DNA of 64,000 bases from Rhizobium rhizogenes (lineage in GTDB: Bacteria > Pseudomonadota > Alphaproteobacteria > Rhizobiales > Rhizobiaceae), in contig NZ_CP019702.2 in assembly GCF_002005205.3 (NCBI RefSeq), positions 62,001 through 126,000 on the forward strand, written 5' to 3'. This document shows positions 52,349-61,377 of the stretch, one piece after another. Position 1 is the first letter of the stretch. Every line of letters starts with the position of its first letter. The notes under the pieces were generated by a model. The model was not told the origin of the DNA. It was given only the letters and a program-made list of their open reading frames with translations, and searched no databases. Position numbers and translations under genes: made by a program.

Positions 52349-52513
52349 GTCGCCACGCCGTCATGTCGCAGAAATGACGCACCTTCCGGCAGGCATAAAA
52401 TCCTTCCGTGCGACCTCTTCGCCGCCCGGTAGCCGGAAGATTGGCCAGTTTCCATAAAACTGGCTATGATCGCCGGAAAATCACGGGAGGCGGTCGTTGA
52501 GGGCCGGTGGTTT

Positions 52514-54397
52514 ATGGGCTTTTCGGATCACGTCAGGGAAATCGAAAACGTTGGGCAAGGCCGAAATACCGGCCGGGATGCCGTCGTCCTTGAATCCTGG
52601 CGGCGCTGTCTGGAAACCTACCAACTCGATCCTTCCAAGGCCCGTGAGGCGGTCATCGTTTCCGAGACATGCCTGCGTGAGCATCGCCAGCAAGCCGAAG
52701 ACCTCGTGCACATTGCCCGCTCCGGTCTGGAGCGGCTTTACCGGCAGGTGGCCGAGCAGAATTACGTTCTGCTGCTTTCCGACCGTCAGGGTGTCACGGT
52801 CGAATTCCTGGGCGACCCGTCATTCAACAATAATCTGCGCAAGGCCGGACTATATCTCGGCTCGGAATGGTCGGAACCACGGGCCGGCACCTGCGCCGTC
52901 GGCGCCTGCATCGCCACCGGCGAAGCGCTGACCATCCACCAGACCGACCATTTCGATGTGACGCACACGCCACTCTCCTGCACCGCGGCACCCATTTACG
53001 ATACGCAGGGCGCGCTGACGGCAGTGCTCGACATTTCGCTGCTCAGTTCGCCGATCCTCAAGACAAGCCAGAACATGGCGCGCCATCTCGTCTCTTCCAC
53101 CGTCCGCAGGATCGAGCTGGCCAACCTGATGGCCAGCAGCCGCCACGACCTGGTGCTGCGGTTTGCGGGCGCACCGGAATTTCTGGATGTCGATCCTGAA
53201 GCGGCGCTGGCAGTGGATGGTTCCGGCCGGATCACCGGCATGACGCACGGCGCCGCCCGCCTTCTTGCCGCATCTCGCGGGCTTGACTGGCGTATGCCGG
53301 AACGTCTTCTCGGGCAGCGGGTGGAGGCGTTTTTCGAGGCGGACTTCGATGAACTCGCCTCCCTGACACGGTCAAGCCTTCCGCAGGACAGACGCATCAT
53401 GGTGCGCGACGGAACGGTGCTTTATGCCCATGCAATCGAACCGCAGCACCGGCGGTCGGGCGTGCCGCTTGCACGGGGCAAATCCCTGCCGGTGACGGAG
53501 CGGATCGGAGGCGACGGGCCGGCAATTCGAAGCCTCAGGCGGAAGGTGGAGAAACTCGCACCCGCGAAATTGCCGATCCTGCTGCAGGGACAGACCGGAA
53601 CCGGCAAGGAACATTTGGCCCGCATCATTCATGACGCCAGCGGCGTTTCCGGCCGCTTCGTCGCGGTCAACTGCGCCGCCATTCCCGAACAGCTGATCGA
53701 AAGCGAATTGTTCGGATATCTGCCGGGCGCCTTCACGGGCGCTCTGGCGAAAGGCCGCAAGGGGCTGGTGGAAGAAGCGCAGGGCGGAACACTTTTTCTC
53801 GACGAAATCGGCGACATGCCCTTTGCCGCGCAAAGCCGGCTGTTGCGCGTTCTGGCGGAAGGCGAGATTCTTCCCGTCGGTGGCTCCACGCCGCAGAAGG
53901 TGGACTTCAGGGTTATTTCCGCCTCCCATCGTCCTCTTGGCGACATGGTGCTGGCCGGCGCGTTCCGTGAAGATCTCTATTACCGGCTAAACGCGGCAGT
54001 CCTGACGCTGCCGGCGCTCGGCGAGCGCGATGATTTTCCGTGGATTCTCGACAGGATACTTGAAAAACACGGAATGCCCGGTCGCCCGCTCACGCTTTCC
54101 GACGCTGCCCACGTGATAATCCGCCATCACCGCTGGCCGGGCAATATACGCGAGCTGGACAATGCGATCGCCTTTGCCGCAGCCCTTTGCGACAACGGGC
54201 TGATTACGGTGGAAGATCTTCCCGAGCAGCTTGTCCCCGCCTCCTCAGCGCCCTTGATCGACAGCCGCGGCACCGATCTTCACGCACTGCTGGCTACCTG
54301 CAACGGCAATGTATCCGAGGCGGCCCGGCGGCTCGGTATCGATCGCACAACCCTGCATCGCCGCATACGGCGCCTGGGGATGGGAAAACCTCACTGA
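52514..54397 (+). CDS. Sigma-54-dependent activator, AcoR family (GAF-AAA-Fis)
   Basis: A protein of about 627 residues. The N-terminal part is an AcoR-type GAF sensor (GTCAVGACIATGEALTIHQT and HFDVTHTPLSCTAAPIYD). The central AAA+ domain has Walker A GQTGTGKE (about 359-366), an intact GAFTGA loop that contacts sigma-54 (about 405-410), Walker B LFLDEIGD (427-434) and the arginine-finger region FREDLYYRL. A Fis-type helix-turn-helix ends the protein (NVSEAARRLGIDRTTLHRRI). It should activate the alcohol dehydrogenase/monooxygenase unit immediately downstream, where a sigma-54 promoter lies. The effector is unknown; AcoR proteins usually sense small alcohols or ketones. ATG at 52466 is an alternative start; GAGGG precedes 52514. 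Confidence 0.88.
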   Translation: MGFSDHVREIENVGQGRNTGRDAVVLESWRRCLETYQLDPSKAREAVIVSETCLREHRQQAEDLVHIARSGLERLYRQVAEQNYVLLLSDRQGVTVEFLGDPSFNNNLRKAGLYLGSEWSEPRAGTCAVGACIATGEALTIHQTDHFDVTHTPLSCTAAPIYDTQGALTAVLDISLLSSPILKTSQNMARHLVSSTVRRIELANLMASSRHDLVLRFAGAPEFLDVDPEAALAVDGSGRITGMTHGAARLLAASRGLDWRMPERLLGQRVEAFFEADFDELASLTRSSLPQDRRIMVRDGTVLYAHAIEPQHRRSGVPLARGKSLPVTERIGGDGPAIRSLRRKVEKLAPAKLPILLQGQTGTGKEHLARIIHDASGVSGRFVAVNCAAIPEQLIESELFGYLPGAFTGALAKGRKGLVEEAQGGTLFLDEIGDMPFAAQSRLLRVLAEGEILPVGGSTPQKVDFRVISASHRPLGDMVLAGAFREDLYYRLNAAVLTLPALGERDDFPWILDRILEKHGMPGRPLTLSDAAHVIIRHHRWPGNIRELDNAIAFAAALCDNGLITVEDLPEQLVPASSAPLIDSRGTDLHALLATCNGNVSEAARRLGIDRTTLHRRIRRLGMGKPH

Positions 54398-54410
54398 ATG
54401 TGAGGCACAT

Positions 54411-54438
54411 GCCACAGCTGTAGCGCCACAGCTGTGGC
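54411..54438. promoter_or_regulatory. Tandem palindromic site, probable upstream activating sequence
   Basis: Two abutting 14-mers: GCCACAGCTGTAGC at 54411-54424 and the perfect palindrome GCCACAGCTGTGGC at 54425-54438. They lie 14 bases after the activator's stop and about 65-90 bases upstream of the -24 box, a typical place for enhancer binding by a Fis-type activator dimer. That the AcoR-like protein binds here is inference. Confidence 0.72.
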
Positions 54439-54502
54439 GGAACGGGAAACAGGTGTTTCCGTAAAAGCCCGCGATTTCGGGGTTCCGGCATAAAGGCCCT
54501 TC

Positions 54503-54518
54503 TGGCACGGGCATTGCT
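54503..54518 (+). promoter_or_regulatory. Sigma-54 (-24/-12) promoter
   Basis: TGGCACGGGCATTGCT matches the RpoN consensus TGGCAC-N5-TTGC at every conserved position with correct spacing. It lies 35 bases before the alcohol dehydrogenase ATG and downstream of an AcoR-family activator gene, so it almost certainly drives that gene and the monooxygenase. Confidence 0.92.
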
Positions 54519-54553
54519 CCTTTTCTGGCATCGACAGCCATCGAGGAGGAAAC

Positions 54554-55627
54554 ATGCGCGCGCTCAGATTTCACGCAGCCAAGGATTTGCGGATCGAAGA
54601 CATTCCCGAACCGAAGCAGCCGGGACCGGGACAGGTTCTGGTCCGCAACCGTTTCGTCGGCATCTGCGGAACGGATCTGCACGAATACAGCTATGGCCCG
54701 ATCTTCATACCCACCGAGCCGCACCCTTTCACCGGCGCCCATGGCCCGCAGGTGCTGGGCCACGAGTTCGGCGGCGTCGTTGAAGCCGTCGGCGAAGGCG
54801 TGACCTCGGTAAAGGTGGGGGATCGCGTATCAATCCAGCCGCTCGTGATGCCGCGATCCGGCGACTATTTCGCCGACCGTGGCCTTTTCCATCTCAGCAC
54901 GCAACTTGCGCTGGTCGGCCTCAGCTGGGATGGCGGCGGTATGGCGCAGGCGGCGCTCGTGAACGAATACAATGTCCAGAAGATTCCCGACAGCATGACG
55001 GATGAAGAAGCGGCGCTGGTCGAGCCGTCAGCCGTCGCCGTTTATGCCTGCGACCGCGGCGGTGTTACCGCCGGCAACAGCGTGCTGGTGACAGGCGCTG
55101 GCCCGATCGGCATGCTGACCCTGCTGGCGGCCCGTGCGGCCGGGGCTGCGCAGCTTTTCGTCTCCGATCTCAACGATGCGCGTCTTGAACTTGCCCGCAG
55201 CGTCATTCCCGATGTGATTACGATCAACCCCAAACGCGACACTGTCGGCGATGTCGTCCGCTCGGCGACGGAAGGACATGTCGGCTGCGATGTGGCCATC
55301 GAATGTGTGGGGAATGAACATGCGCTCAAGGCCTGCGTCGATGCGGTGCGCAAGCAGGGCGTCGTGGTTCAGACCGGGCTGCATCCCCACGAAAACCCGG
55401 TCGACTGGTTTCAGGTGACATTCCGCGACCTGGAGATAAAGGGTTCCTGGGCCTATCCCACCCACTATTGGCCAAGGGTCATCCGCCTTATCGCATCCGG
55501 CCTGCTGCCGGCGACGAAGATCGTCACCAGGCGCATCACGCTCGATACGGCGGTTACGGAGGGGTTCGACGCCCTGCTCGACCCCGCCGGCACGCATCTG
55601 AAAATCCTGATCGACCTTTCGAAATAG
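54554..55627 (+). CDS. Zinc-type medium-chain alcohol dehydrogenase, butanediol/sorbitol dehydrogenase-like
   Basis: A 357-residue MDR enzyme most like (R,R)-2,3-butanediol dehydrogenases. Catalytic zinc ligands are present (Cys38 in GICGTDLHEY, His70-Glu71 in LGHEFGG), and the NAD-binding motif VTGAGPIGMLTLLA is near residue 178. The lobe that normally carries four structural-zinc cysteines (about residues 98-115, here MPRSGDYFADRGLFHLS) has none, so only one zinc is expected. TCGAGGAGGAAAC gives a strong ribosome site. It is the first gene after the sigma-54 promoter, 113 bases before a flavin monooxygenase, so it probably oxidises a secondary alcohol or diol to a ketone for that enzyme. 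Confidence 0.88.
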   Translation: MRALRFHAAKDLRIEDIPEPKQPGPGQVLVRNRFVGICGTDLHEYSYGPIFIPTEPHPFTGAHGPQVLGHEFGGVVEAVGEGVTSVKVGDRVSIQPLVMPRSGDYFADRGLFHLSTQLALVGLSWDGGGMAQAALVNEYNVQKIPDSMTDEEAALVEPSAVAVYACDRGGVTAGNSVLVTGAGPIGMLTLLAARAAGAAQLFVSDLNDARLELARSVIPDVITINPKRDTVGDVVRSATEGHVGCDVAIECVGNEHALKACVDAVRKQGVVVQTGLHPHENPVDWFQVTFRDLEIKGSWAYPTHYWPRVIRLIASGLLPATKIVTRRITLDTAVTEGFDALLDPAGTHLKILIDLSK

Positions 55628-55740
55628 GCTTCGGCCTGCGCGTGCCGGGAAGAGGAGCCCGGCCTGTGCAGGCCCGCAAGTCTCGAAGCGGCGATGTCGC
55701 CGCTTCACGATCCAGACCAAGCACCATGGAGGAGATGAAT

Positions 55741-57543
55741 ATGCTTGATGTCAGCCCCGCGACAAAAATCGACACGGTTCTTTCCAAACTCGGCAAGGCG
55801 CTCGAAAGCGGCGACATAGACTCCGCCGTCAACCTGTTTCAGGCCGATTGCTATTGGCGCGATCTGGTGACGTTTACCTGGAACCTGAAGACGCTGGAAG
55901 GCCGGGAGCAGGTCCGCGACATGCTCACAAGCCAGCTTTCCGCGATCAAACCCTCGGGTTTCGCGCAGGATGTGAAGGAGCAGGCCTCGGAAGGAAACGG
56001 CGTCACGGAAGGCTGGTTCGAGTTTGAAACGGCGCTCGCCCGCGGTTATGGCCACATCCGCCTCAAGGACGGCCTGATCTGGACCTTGCTCACCACCATG
56101 GGCGAACTGAAGGGCCACGAAGAACCGAAGGGCATTCGCCGCCCGATGGGCGCGGAACACGGCCACGACCGCAACCGCCGGACCTGGAAGGAAAAACGCG
56201 AAAGCGAGGCCGCTGAACTCGGTTATTCGGAGCAGCCCTATGTCGTCATCATCGGCGGCGGACAGGGCGGCATCGCCCTTGGCGCGCGCCTCCGCCAGCT
56301 GGGTGTACCGACGATCATCATCGAGAAGAACGAAAGGCCGGGCGACAGCTGGCGCAAGCGCTACAAGTCGCTCTGCCTGCATGATCCGGTCTGGTACGAT
56401 CACCTGCCCTATATTCCCTTCCCGGAAAACTGGCCCGTCTTCACGCCGAAGGACAAGGTGGGCGACTGGCTGGAAATGTATACGAGGGTGATGGAGCTGA
56501 ACTACTGGGGCTCCACCACCTGCAAATCCGCGCAATATGACGAGGCGACGGGCGAATGGACCGTCGTGGTTGATCGTGCGGGCAAGGAGGTCGTATTGCG
56601 GCCGAAACAGCTGGTGCTGGCGACCGGCATGTCCGGCAAGGCCAATGTGCCGAAATTCCCCGGGCAGGATGTCTTCAAGGGCGACCAGCAGCATTCTTCG
56701 CAGCATCCGGGTCCGGATGCCTATGCCGGCAAGAAGGCGGTGGTGATCGGCTCCAACAACTCCGCCCATGATATATGCGCCGCACTCTGGGAGGTGGGCG
56801 CTGACGTCACCATGCTGCAACGCTCATCCACCCATATCGTGAAATCGGACTCGCTGATGGACATTGGCCTCGGCGATCTCTATTCCGAACGGGCGGTCGC
56901 AAGTGGCATGACGACACGCAAGGCCGACCTTATCTTCGCCTCCCTGCCCTACAGGATCATGCACGAATTCCAGATTCCGGTTTACGACCGTATCCGCGAA
57001 CAGGATGCCGATTTTTATGCGGCACTGGAGAAAGCCGGTTTCATGCTCGATTTCGGCGATGACGATTCCGGGCTCTTCATGAAATATCTGCGCCGTGGAT
57101 CGGGTTATTACATCGATGTCGGCGCCTGTGACCTCGTGATCGACGGTTCGATCAAGCTTAAATCCGGCGTCGACGTCTCCCACCTCACCGAAAATGCCGT
57201 GGTCCTGAAAGACGGCACGGAACTGCCGGCCGATCTGGTGGTCTATGCAACCGGTTACGGCTCGATGAACGGCTGGGCGGCCGATCTGATTTCACGCGAG
57301 GTGGCGGACAAGGTCGGCAAATGCTGGGGTCTTGGTTCCAACACAACCAAGGACCCCGGACCATGGGAAGGCGAACAGCGCAACATGTGGAAGCCGACAC
57401 AACAGGAGGCCCTGTGGTTTCACGGCGGTAACCTGCACCAGTCCCGGCATTACTCGCAATATCTCTCACTTCAGCTGAAGGCGAGGCAGGCCGGCCTGAA
57501 AACCCCCGTATACGGTCTTCAAACACCGCATCACCTGTCCTGA
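55741..57543 (+). CDS. Flavin-containing (class B) monooxygenase with N-terminal SnoaL-like domain
   Basis: A 600-residue two-domain protein. Residues 1-135 look like a SnoaL/NTF2-type domain (LESGDIDSAVNLFQADCYWR; GHIRLKDGLIWTLLTTMGEL). The rest is a class B flavoprotein: FAD motif IIGGGQGGIALGARL (about 170-184), FMO/BVMO fingerprint FKGDQQHSSQH (312-322), NADPH motif GSNNSAHD (337-344) and VVYATGYGS near the C-terminus. The fingerprint ends in His where BVMOs have Trp and FMOs Tyr or Phe, so ketone versus heteroatom oxidation is open. ATG at 55741 has GGAGGAG six bases upstream. Position after the dehydrogenase under sigma-54 control suggests a ketone substrate. Confidence 0.85.
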   Translation: MLDVSPATKIDTVLSKLGKALESGDIDSAVNLFQADCYWRDLVTFTWNLKTLEGREQVRDMLTSQLSAIKPSGFAQDVKEQASEGNGVTEGWFEFETALARGYGHIRLKDGLIWTLLTTMGELKGHEEPKGIRRPMGAEHGHDRNRRTWKEKRESEAAELGYSEQPYVVIIGGGQGGIALGARLRQLGVPTIIIEKNERPGDSWRKRYKSLCLHDPVWYDHLPYIPFPENWPVFTPKDKVGDWLEMYTRVMELNYWGSTTCKSAQYDEATGEWTVVVDRAGKEVVLRPKQLVLATGMSGKANVPKFPGQDVFKGDQQHSSQHPGPDAYAGKKAVVIGSNNSAHDICAALWEVGADVTMLQRSSTHIVKSDSLMDIGLGDLYSERAVASGMTTRKADLIFASLPYRIMHEFQIPVYDRIREQDADFYAALEKAGFMLDFGDDDSGLFMKYLRRGSGYYIDVGACDLVIDGSIKLKSGVDVSHLTENAVVLKDGTELPADLVVYATGYGSMNGWAADLISREVADKVGKCWGLGSNTTKDPGPWEGEQRNMWKPTQQEALWFHGGNLHQSRHYSQYLSLQLKARQAGLKTPVYGLQTPHHLS

Positions 57544-57584
57544 TTCCATCCGCAGGACCTTTGGGGCGAAGTCGTCCATATCAA

Positions 57585-57615
57585 GCGGCAGCGGCGATTT
57601 TATCGCCGCTGCCGC
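57585..57615. terminator. Strong 14-bp hairpin between convergent genes
   Basis: GCGGCAGCGGCGAT pairs perfectly with ATCGCCGCTGCCGC around a TTT loop. It lies 41 bases after the monooxygenase stop and 42 bases after the convergent ABC-F gene on the other strand. No T tract follows on either strand, so it may act as a bidirectional transcription block or 3'-end protector. Confidence 0.65.
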
Positions 57616-57657
57616 GCATGGCCCATCATTTCCAGCCTCCACATGGAAGAACAGACC

Positions 57658-59244
57658 TCACGGCCCGCCAAGGACAAGCCGCCGGTCGATGCCAATCTTG
57701 CCGAGAAACGCCTCATCATGGCTGACAACCAGCAAAGCCCCGTCATAGGCCCGCAGGCCGACCTCCACGGCCGCGATGGAATCAATATCCAGATGGTTTG
57801 TCGGTTCATCGAGGATCAGCAGTTGCGGCGGCTGCGGACCGCAAAGAACGCAGGCGAGACCCGCGCGCAGCATCTGGCCACCCGAAAGCGTTCCGACGAT
57901 CTGCAAGGCGGCATCGGCACGAAACATGAAGCGAGCAAGCGCTGCCCGGCAGGCGTTCTCCCCGGCCTGCGGGTTGAGCCGAAGGAAATTGTCGCGGATC
58001 GACAGCTTCGGATCCAGCAGGCTGACCTGCTGGTCCAGAAAGACAGACCTCACACCGAGGTGGACCGTCCCTGACAATGGCGGCAGTTCCTTCCTGATCA
58101 CGGAAAGCAGCGTGGTTTTTCCCGATCCGTTCGGGCCTGTCACGGCCACGCGCTGCGGGCCGGTGATTTCGAAGGACAGATCGGCGAATACAGGGTGTTT
58201 TCCCGAATATCCCGCGCTCAGGTTTTGCAGGCTCAGCACGGTCCTGGTCTTGTGCAACCCGCTGGGTGGCAGGGTGACAGTAAGGTCCTGAAGGACTTCG
58301 ATCCGCTGTCGCGCCGTCTGCAAATCCTCGGTCGCTTCGGCTTTCAGGCGACTGGCGAGATTGGCATTGTCGCCGCTGGTCTTTTCGGCTCGTCTTTTCA
58401 TGCCGCCGGCGGCAATGCGGGGCATATCCCCCTTAGCCGCTTTCGCGGCGCCCTTTGCGTCGCGCCGGGCCTTGCGTTCCAGTGCTTCCTGCGACCGACG
58501 TTTTACCTCGGTAAGGCGCTTCCCGGCGCTGGCGAGATCCTGTTCGGCGGCGGCGAGTTCCAGTGCCTTTTGCGCGCGGTAATGGCTCCAGTTGCCGCCA
58601 TAACGGGTTGCGCCCAGCGTCGTCATTTCGACGATCGCATCAAATGTATCGAGAAGTTCGCGATCATGGCTAACGACAATCGCTCCGCCACGCCAACCCG
58701 CCAGAAAATCGGCGACGAACCGGCGACCGTCACGGTCGAGATTGTTGGTCGGTTCGTCGAGGATCAGGAAGTCCGGGGCGGCATGGATTTGGGCTGCAAG
58801 CGCCGCCCGTGTGCGCTGCCCGCCGGACAGTGCCGAAAGCAGCGTTGACGGCGAAGCGTCCAACCCGACCGCAGCCAGCGCATCGGCAATTTTTTCCTCC
58901 AGCATCCAGTCAACGTCGCCAAGCTCTTCGAGTGTGGCCAGCCCCGCCTGGGCGCTGGAAAGAACCTTGAGTGCCTCACGCGCATTGAAAAGATCCGCGA
59001 CGGTCTCCCCGGGCATGACCTGCACGATTTGCCTGAGAACGCCGATCCTGCCGGAGACGGAGACCGTGCCGGCGGACGGCGACAATTCACCGGCAATCAG
59101 CTTCAGAAGCGTGGTCTTGCCGACGCCGTTGCGCCCGACAAGCCCGGCCCGTTCGGGACCGAAGCGAAGATTGATGTTGGAAAAGAGCGGATGACCGTCA
59201 GGCGTGGACCATGAGAGGTCTGAAAGGGTGATGGAACAAGGCAT
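57658..59244 (-). CDS. ABC-F family ATPase (ribosome-associated / antibiotic-target protection type)
   Basis: A protein of about 528 residues with two ABC domains and no membrane part. N-domain Walker A is GRNGVGKTTLLK (37-48), signature LSGGQRTRAALA, Walker B FLILDEPTNNLD; C-domain Walker A GPNGSGKTTLLS, signature LSGGQMLRAGLA, Walker B LLILDEPTNHLD. The linker is long and charged (SQEALERKARRDAKGAAKAA), the region that reaches into the ribosome in this family. Housekeeping ABC-F factors and antibiotic-protection proteins cannot be told apart from the motifs. MPCSITLSDLSW at 59244 is chosen as start; the longer frame to 59370 is not ABC-like. Confidence 0.9.
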   Translation of the reverse strand: MPCSITLSDLSWSTPDGHPLFSNINLRFGPERAGLVGRNGVGKTTLLKLIAGELSPSAGTVSVSGRIGVLRQIVQVMPGETVADLFNAREALKVLSSAQAGLATLEELGDVDWMLEEKIADALAAVGLDASPSTLLSALSGGQRTRAALAAQIHAAPDFLILDEPTNNLDRDGRRFVADFLAGWRGGAIVVSHDRELLDTFDAIVEMTTLGATRYGGNWSHYRAQKALELAAAEQDLASAGKRLTEVKRRSQEALERKARRDAKGAAKAAKGDMPRIAAGGMKRRAEKTSGDNANLASRLKAEATEDLQTARQRIEVLQDLTVTLPPSGLHKTRTVLSLQNLSAGYSGKHPVFADLSFEITGPQRVAVTGPNGSGKTTLLSVIRKELPPLSGTVHLGVRSVFLDQQVSLLDPKLSIRDNFLRLNPQAGENACRAALARFMFRADAALQIVGTLSGGQMLRAGLACVLCGPQPPQLLILDEPTNHLDIDSIAAVEVGLRAYDGALLVVSHDEAFLGKIGIDRRLVLGGP

Positions 59245-59391
59245 GGATATGGTTTCCCCTGATGACAAGGCGTTGCGGCTTTGTGATCGGGTTGAAATCC
59301 ATGGTTCACCATCCTGTTGGCATTGCGGAGAGAACGCCACTAATGGAAAAAAGCGGCGCGTTCGTGGCACTGGTTTGAAGTTGCGGATGAA

Positions 59392-59415
59392 ACGCCGGAG
59401 GATGAACTCCGGCGT
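59392..59415 (-). terminator. Intrinsic terminator after the ABC exporter gene
   Basis: ACGCCGGAG and CTCCGGCGT pair over 9 bp around a 6-base loop, ten bases after the exporter's stop on the minus strand, and the stem is followed by a short TTTC stretch. It separates the exporter from the ABC-F gene, which then has its own leader of about 150 bases. Confidence 0.65.
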
Positions 59416-59424
59416 CTCGTTGTT

Positions 59425-61215
59425 TCAGGCCACCAGGCCCTTGGTCAGTTCCAGCGCCTGCCGCTCGAACAGCCGGCGGTAGATGCCGTCATTGAGGCGG
59501 ATAAGCGCCTGATGGTCGCCTTCTTCGACAATCTTGCCCTTGTCGAACACCAGCAGCCGGTCCAGCGCCCTGACGGTGGAGAGCCGGTGCGCGATGACCA
59601 GCGTCGTGCGGCCATCCATCAGCCGTTCCATGGCCTGCTGGATCTGCACTTCGCTTTCGCTGTCGAGGCTCGAGGTGGCCTCGTCAAGGATCAGCACCGG
59701 CGCATCAGCGAGGAATGCGCGGGCAATGGCGACGCGCTGGCGTTCCCCGCCCGAGAGCTTGACGCCGCGTTCGCCGACCATGGTTTCATATCCTTTTGGA
59801 AGGGACATGATGAACTCATGGGCACTGGCCTGTTTTGCCGCCTGCTCGATTTCACGCCGCGAGGCACCCGGCCGGCCATAGGCGATGTTTTCCGCCAGCG
59901 TGCGGTGGAACAGGATGGGTTCCTGCTGCACGATGGCGATCTGGCCGCGCAGGCTCGATTGCGTCACATCGGCGATATTCTGCCCGTCGATGCGGATTGC
60001 GCCCGACCTGATGTCGTAAAGGCGCTGGATGAGCTTGACGAAGGTCGTCTTGCCCGAGCCGGAATGGCCGACCAGCCCCACACGTTCGCCCGGCTTGATG
60101 GTGACCGAGAAGTCATCATAAAGCGGGGTGGGATGCGCGCCATATTGGAATGTGACGTGATCGAAGACGATCTCGCCCTTGCCGATATCAAGCCGCGCCG
60201 CATCCGGCCTGTCTTCGACGCCAAGCGGCATCTTGTCCAGCAGCACCAGCTCTTCCATGTCGTTGACGGCGCGTTGCAGGTTGCGGATATCCTGCCCCAC
60301 ATCACGCAGGTAACCCTGCAGCACGAAGAACATGGCGAGCACGAAGGTGATATCACCCGGCGTCGCCAGCCCCTGTCGCCACATGATGAGGCCGGTGCCG
60401 AGAATGCCGGCCTGCATGGACACCATCATGAAGCTCTGAATGGTACCATTCAGCGTGCCGCGCCGCCATGTTCTGCGCGTGCGGTTATCCCATTTCACCA
60501 GCACGTGACCCAGCCGCGTTTCCTCACGCGTTTCAGCGCCAAAGGCCTTGACGACCGAGTTGCAGCTGATGGCATCCGCCAGCGCGCCGCCAAGCCTCGT
60601 ATCCCAGGCATTGGCAAGCCGCGCCGCAGGCGACACATAACCCATGGAAAGAGCCACGGTGACACCGACATAGATCAGCGAGCCCAGGCCGACGATGAGG
60701 CCCATGACCGGCCAGTAGCTGCCGAGCACGACGGTGGCGCCGACCAGCATCACCAGCGACGGCAGAAGGGCGATGAGCAGCAGGTCGTTCAGCGAATCCA
60801 GCGCCCACATGCCGCGCGTGATCTTGCGCACCGTGGAGCCTGCAAAGCTGTTGGCATGCCAGTCCGTGGAGAAACGCTGCACCTTGTGAAAGCCGTTATT
60901 GGTGACATCAGCCATGGTTTTCAGCGTAAGCCTGATGATGCCGTTAAAGATGAACCAGCGCAGCACCACGCTGGTGAGACCAAGCGACACCACGATGACA
61001 AAGGCGTGCAGCGCCTTGTCCGCCCCGTTGCCGCCGGCGATGGCATCAACGATCTGACCGGAAAAAACCGGTACCATGACTTCGGCCAGCGTGCTGGCAA
61101 TGACCAGCACGATGATGAAACCCACCAGCGCCGGCCGGTGGCTCCAGTGGTGAAAAACAAAGCCGAGCACATGACGATAGGCATCGGCGCGGAAATCGAG
61201 CTTCTTGCGAGACAT
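59425..61215 (-). CDS. ABC exporter, fused permease-ATPase (MsbA/multidrug type)
   Basis: A protein of about 596 residues. The N-terminal membrane domain has six helices (LVGFIIVLVIASTLAEVMV to GDITFVLAMFFVLQGYL), and the C-terminal ATPase has Walker A GHSGSGKTTFVKLI, Q-loop IVQQEPILFHRTL, signature LSGGERQRVAIARAFL and Walker B VLILDEATSSLDSE. It should work as a homodimer exporting a lipid, peptide or drug; the substrate is unknown. MSRKKLDFRADAY at 61215 is the likely start; the ribosome site is weak. A 16-codon frame with a strong ribosome site lies 163 bases upstream, and a 7-bp hairpin (61283-61306) lies between. Confidence 0.88.
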   Translation of the reverse strand: MSRKKLDFRADAYRHVLGFVFHHWSHRPALVGFIIVLVIASTLAEVMVPVFSGQIVDAIAGGNGADKALHAFVIVVSLGLTSVVLRWFIFNGIIRLTLKTMADVTNNGFHKVQRFSTDWHANSFAGSTVRKITRGMWALDSLNDLLLIALLPSLVMLVGATVVLGSYWPVMGLIVGLGSLIYVGVTVALSMGYVSPAARLANAWDTRLGGALADAISCNSVVKAFGAETREETRLGHVLVKWDNRTRRTWRRGTLNGTIQSFMMVSMQAGILGTGLIMWRQGLATPGDITFVLAMFFVLQGYLRDVGQDIRNLQRAVNDMEELVLLDKMPLGVEDRPDAARLDIGKGEIVFDHVTFQYGAHPTPLYDDFSVTIKPGERVGLVGHSGSGKTTFVKLIQRLYDIRSGAIRIDGQNIADVTQSSLRGQIAIVQQEPILFHRTLAENIAYGRPGASRREIEQAAKQASAHEFIMSLPKGYETMVGERGVKLSGGERQRVAIARAFLADAPVLILDEATSSLDSESEVQIQQAMERLMDGRTTLVIAHRLSTVRALDRLLVFDKGKIVEEGDHQALIRLNDGIYRRLFERQALELTKGLVA

Positions 61216-61377
61216 TTTAACCAGCACGGCGCCAGAAAATCGGCAACCGGTCCTCAAAACGGAAGTTGGATGGCACAGCCCGGACGGGAGACGGAATGAT
61301 CCCGTCAGATCAATCGGGCCATGAAGGAAAAAACCGCATGTCGGGCGCGCGCAGGGCGGGCCGCGAATGGATATGAC

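Noticed and set aside
59512..61299. 595-codon plus-strand frame opposite the ABC exporter
   Set aside because: The His/Asp/Arg-rich translation is typical of antisense reading of a high-GC gene. The minus strand has all ABC transporter motifs in order.
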